A stretch of 64,000 bases of DNA from Burkholderiaceae bacterium. Lineage in GTDB: Bacteria > Pseudomonadota > Gammaproteobacteria > Burkholderiales > Burkholderiaceae. The notes below the pieces were generated by a model that had not been told where the DNA came from, did no database searches, and was given only the letters and a program-made list of their open reading frames with translations. The DNA lies in the NCBI GenBank assembly GCA_947455485.1, contig CANGNV010000003.1, positions 26,233-90,232 on the forward strand. Reading direction: 5' to 3'. Below, in pieces: positions 62,844-64,000 of this stretch; position 1 is the first letter of the stretch, and each line of letters starts with the position of its first letter. Position numbers and translations under genes: made by a program.

Positions 62844-63699
62844 GGCGTCAAAACAGGTCAGCATTGATGCACCTGAGGTCAAAGCTCGTCGCTTTGGTTT
62901 GATTGTGATTGGTGATGAGATTCTGTCAGGCCGTCGCCAAGATAAACACTTAAGCAAATTAATTGAACTTTTGAATGAACGTGGCTTGAGTCTATCTTGG
63001 GCTAAGTATGTTGCAGATGATCCCGAGCAAATCACTGCAACCCTGAAAGACAGTTTCGCAAGTGGTGATGTTGTTTTCAGTACCGGTGGAATTGGCGCTA
63101 CTCCTGACGACCATACTCGGCAGTGCGCTGCTTTGGCCCTTGGCACCAAAACTGAACTGCATCCAACTGCACAAGAATTAATTGCGGGGCGCATTCAGTC
63201 GATGGCAGAAGGGGATCCTATTAAGGCGGATCTCAACACTCCTGAAAATCAACACCGCTTCAAGATGGGTGAGTTCCCAATTGGGAGTGACATCATCCCC
63301 AATCCGTACAACCAGATTCCTGGCTTTTGTATTCGTGAGCACTACTTTGTCCCTGGCTTTCCGGTGATGGCTGCCCCCATGATGGCTTTGTGTCTTGATA
63401 CCCATTATCAAAACCTGTTTCATCGTGAAAACTGGGCAGAGCAGAGCTTTATTGTTCCCAAGGGTATTGAGTCAACCTTAACGCCTTTGATGGAGCGTAT
63501 TGAAGCCACATTTCCAGGTGTGAAGGTCTTTAGTCTTCCATCCGTTGGCGATGCCTCTAAAGGTGGCGTTTATGCCGAACGTCATATTGAGTTGGGCATT
63601 AAAGGCAATGCAAATTTGCTTGATAGTGCTTGGATTGCTTTGCGCACTGGTACCGAGGCACTGGGTTACGTAATTCATGATATTTCTAAACCAGACTAA
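62836..63699 (+). CDS. CinA N-terminal / MoCF-type molybdopterin-binding domain protein
   Basis: GLIVIGDEILSGRRQDKHLSKLIELLNERGL, FSTGGIGATPDDHTRQ; start at internal ATG 62836. Confidence 0.9.
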   Translation: MVEASKQVSIDAPEVKARRFGLIVIGDEILSGRRQDKHLSKLIELLNERGLSLSWAKYVADDPEQITATLKDSFASGDVVFSTGGIGATPDDHTRQCAALALGTKTELHPTAQELIAGRIQSMAEGDPIKADLNTPENQHRFKMGEFPIGSDIIPNPYNQIPGFCIREHYFVPGFPVMAAPMMALCLDTHYQNLFHRENWAEQSFIVPKGIESTLTPLMERIEATFPGVKVFSLPSVGDASKGGVYAERHIELGIKGNANLLDSAWIALRTGTEALGYVIHDISKPD

Positions 63700-63715
63700 G
63701 CACTATTTTGGTGCA
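63699..63715. promoter_or_regulatory. NtrC-type binding site 1 upstream of glnA
   Basis: AGCACTATTTTGGTGCA versus consensus TGCACYNNNNNGGTGCA (one mismatch); overlaps the stop codon of the preceding gene. Confidence 0.7.
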
Positions 63716-63750
63716 AATATAGTATTTTTTAGCGTTTAGAGGGGTATTTC

Positions 63751-63767
63751 AGCACTTAATTAGTGCA
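63751..63767. promoter_or_regulatory. NtrC-type binding site 2 upstream of glnA
   Basis: AGCACTTAATTAGTGCA, palindromic and close to consensus. Confidence 0.65.
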
Positions 63768-63816
63768 ATAATGACTATTCCCGTTTGTTTGCTTCAGTAA
63801 ATTAGATACATCCCAA

Positions 63817-63832
63817 GGGCATATTTGATGCC
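63817..63832 (+). promoter_or_regulatory. Candidate sigma-54 (-24/-12) promoter of glnA
   Basis: GGGCATATTTGATGCC: GG and GC dinucleotides with sigma-54 spacing, downstream of two NtrC-like sites. Confidence 0.5.
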
Positions 63833-63896
63833 TGGAATAAACAAGGGTGTACACCTTAGGTTTGTATTCCGAATTTAGTTAATAGAGGAGATTTGC

Positions 63897-64000
63897 ATGA
63901 CGAAGACCGTCGCTGATGTGATGAAGTTGGTTAAAGAGAAAGAATGTACTTTCGTTGATTTCCGCTTTGTAGATACAAAGGGTAAAGAGCAGCACACAAC
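63897..64000 (+). CDS. glnA: Glutamine synthetase type I, N-terminal fragment (truncated by window)
   Basis: [44 protein letters not shown] upstream. Confidence 0.9.
   Translation, partial: MTKTVADVMKLVKEKECTFVDFRFVDTKGKEQHT

Overview
The window looks like a betaproteobacterial chromosome segment. Protein sequences and gene order suggest Polynucleobacter or another Burkholderiaceae member; this is an inference without database search. It has two parts. Positions 1 to ~9.1 kb are an accessory, defence-like block. It holds an MNT nucleotidyltransferase with a truncated HEPN-like partner at the window edge, several antitoxin-like DNA-binding proteins without visible toxins, a WYL regulator, a pair of small repeat-bearing secreted proteins, and a tightly coupled three-gene operon: HIT hydrolase, HNH nuclease, and PLD-nuclease/DEAH-helicase/DUF3427. 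The block ends at an SRP RNA gene (ffs, minus strand). From ~9.5 kb to 64 kb the sequence is mostly conserved core: dnaX-ybaB-recR, a TolC/MFP/RND efflux operon, surE-pcm-nlpD (no rpoS follows), rlmD, ndk-rlmN-ispG-hisS-yfgM-bamB-der-hfq-hflX-hflK-hflC-hisZ-purA, malate synthase G, tRNA-Leu(CAG), rnr-rlmB, trxC-like, tal, rpiA, yggX, argA, hrpA, and the start of glnA with an apparent NtrC/sigma-54 control region. The two observations I rate highest are (i) the HIT-HNH-PLD/helicase/DUF3427 operon as a candidate defence system and (ii) a duplicated ~27-bp operator-like element (ACTAGCTCAnTArrTGAGCTnTAArGT). One copy lies upstream of the WYL regulator gene and one upstream of the small secreted-protein operon, suggesting an undescribed WYL regulon. 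All calls come from reading the sequence; no searches were run.
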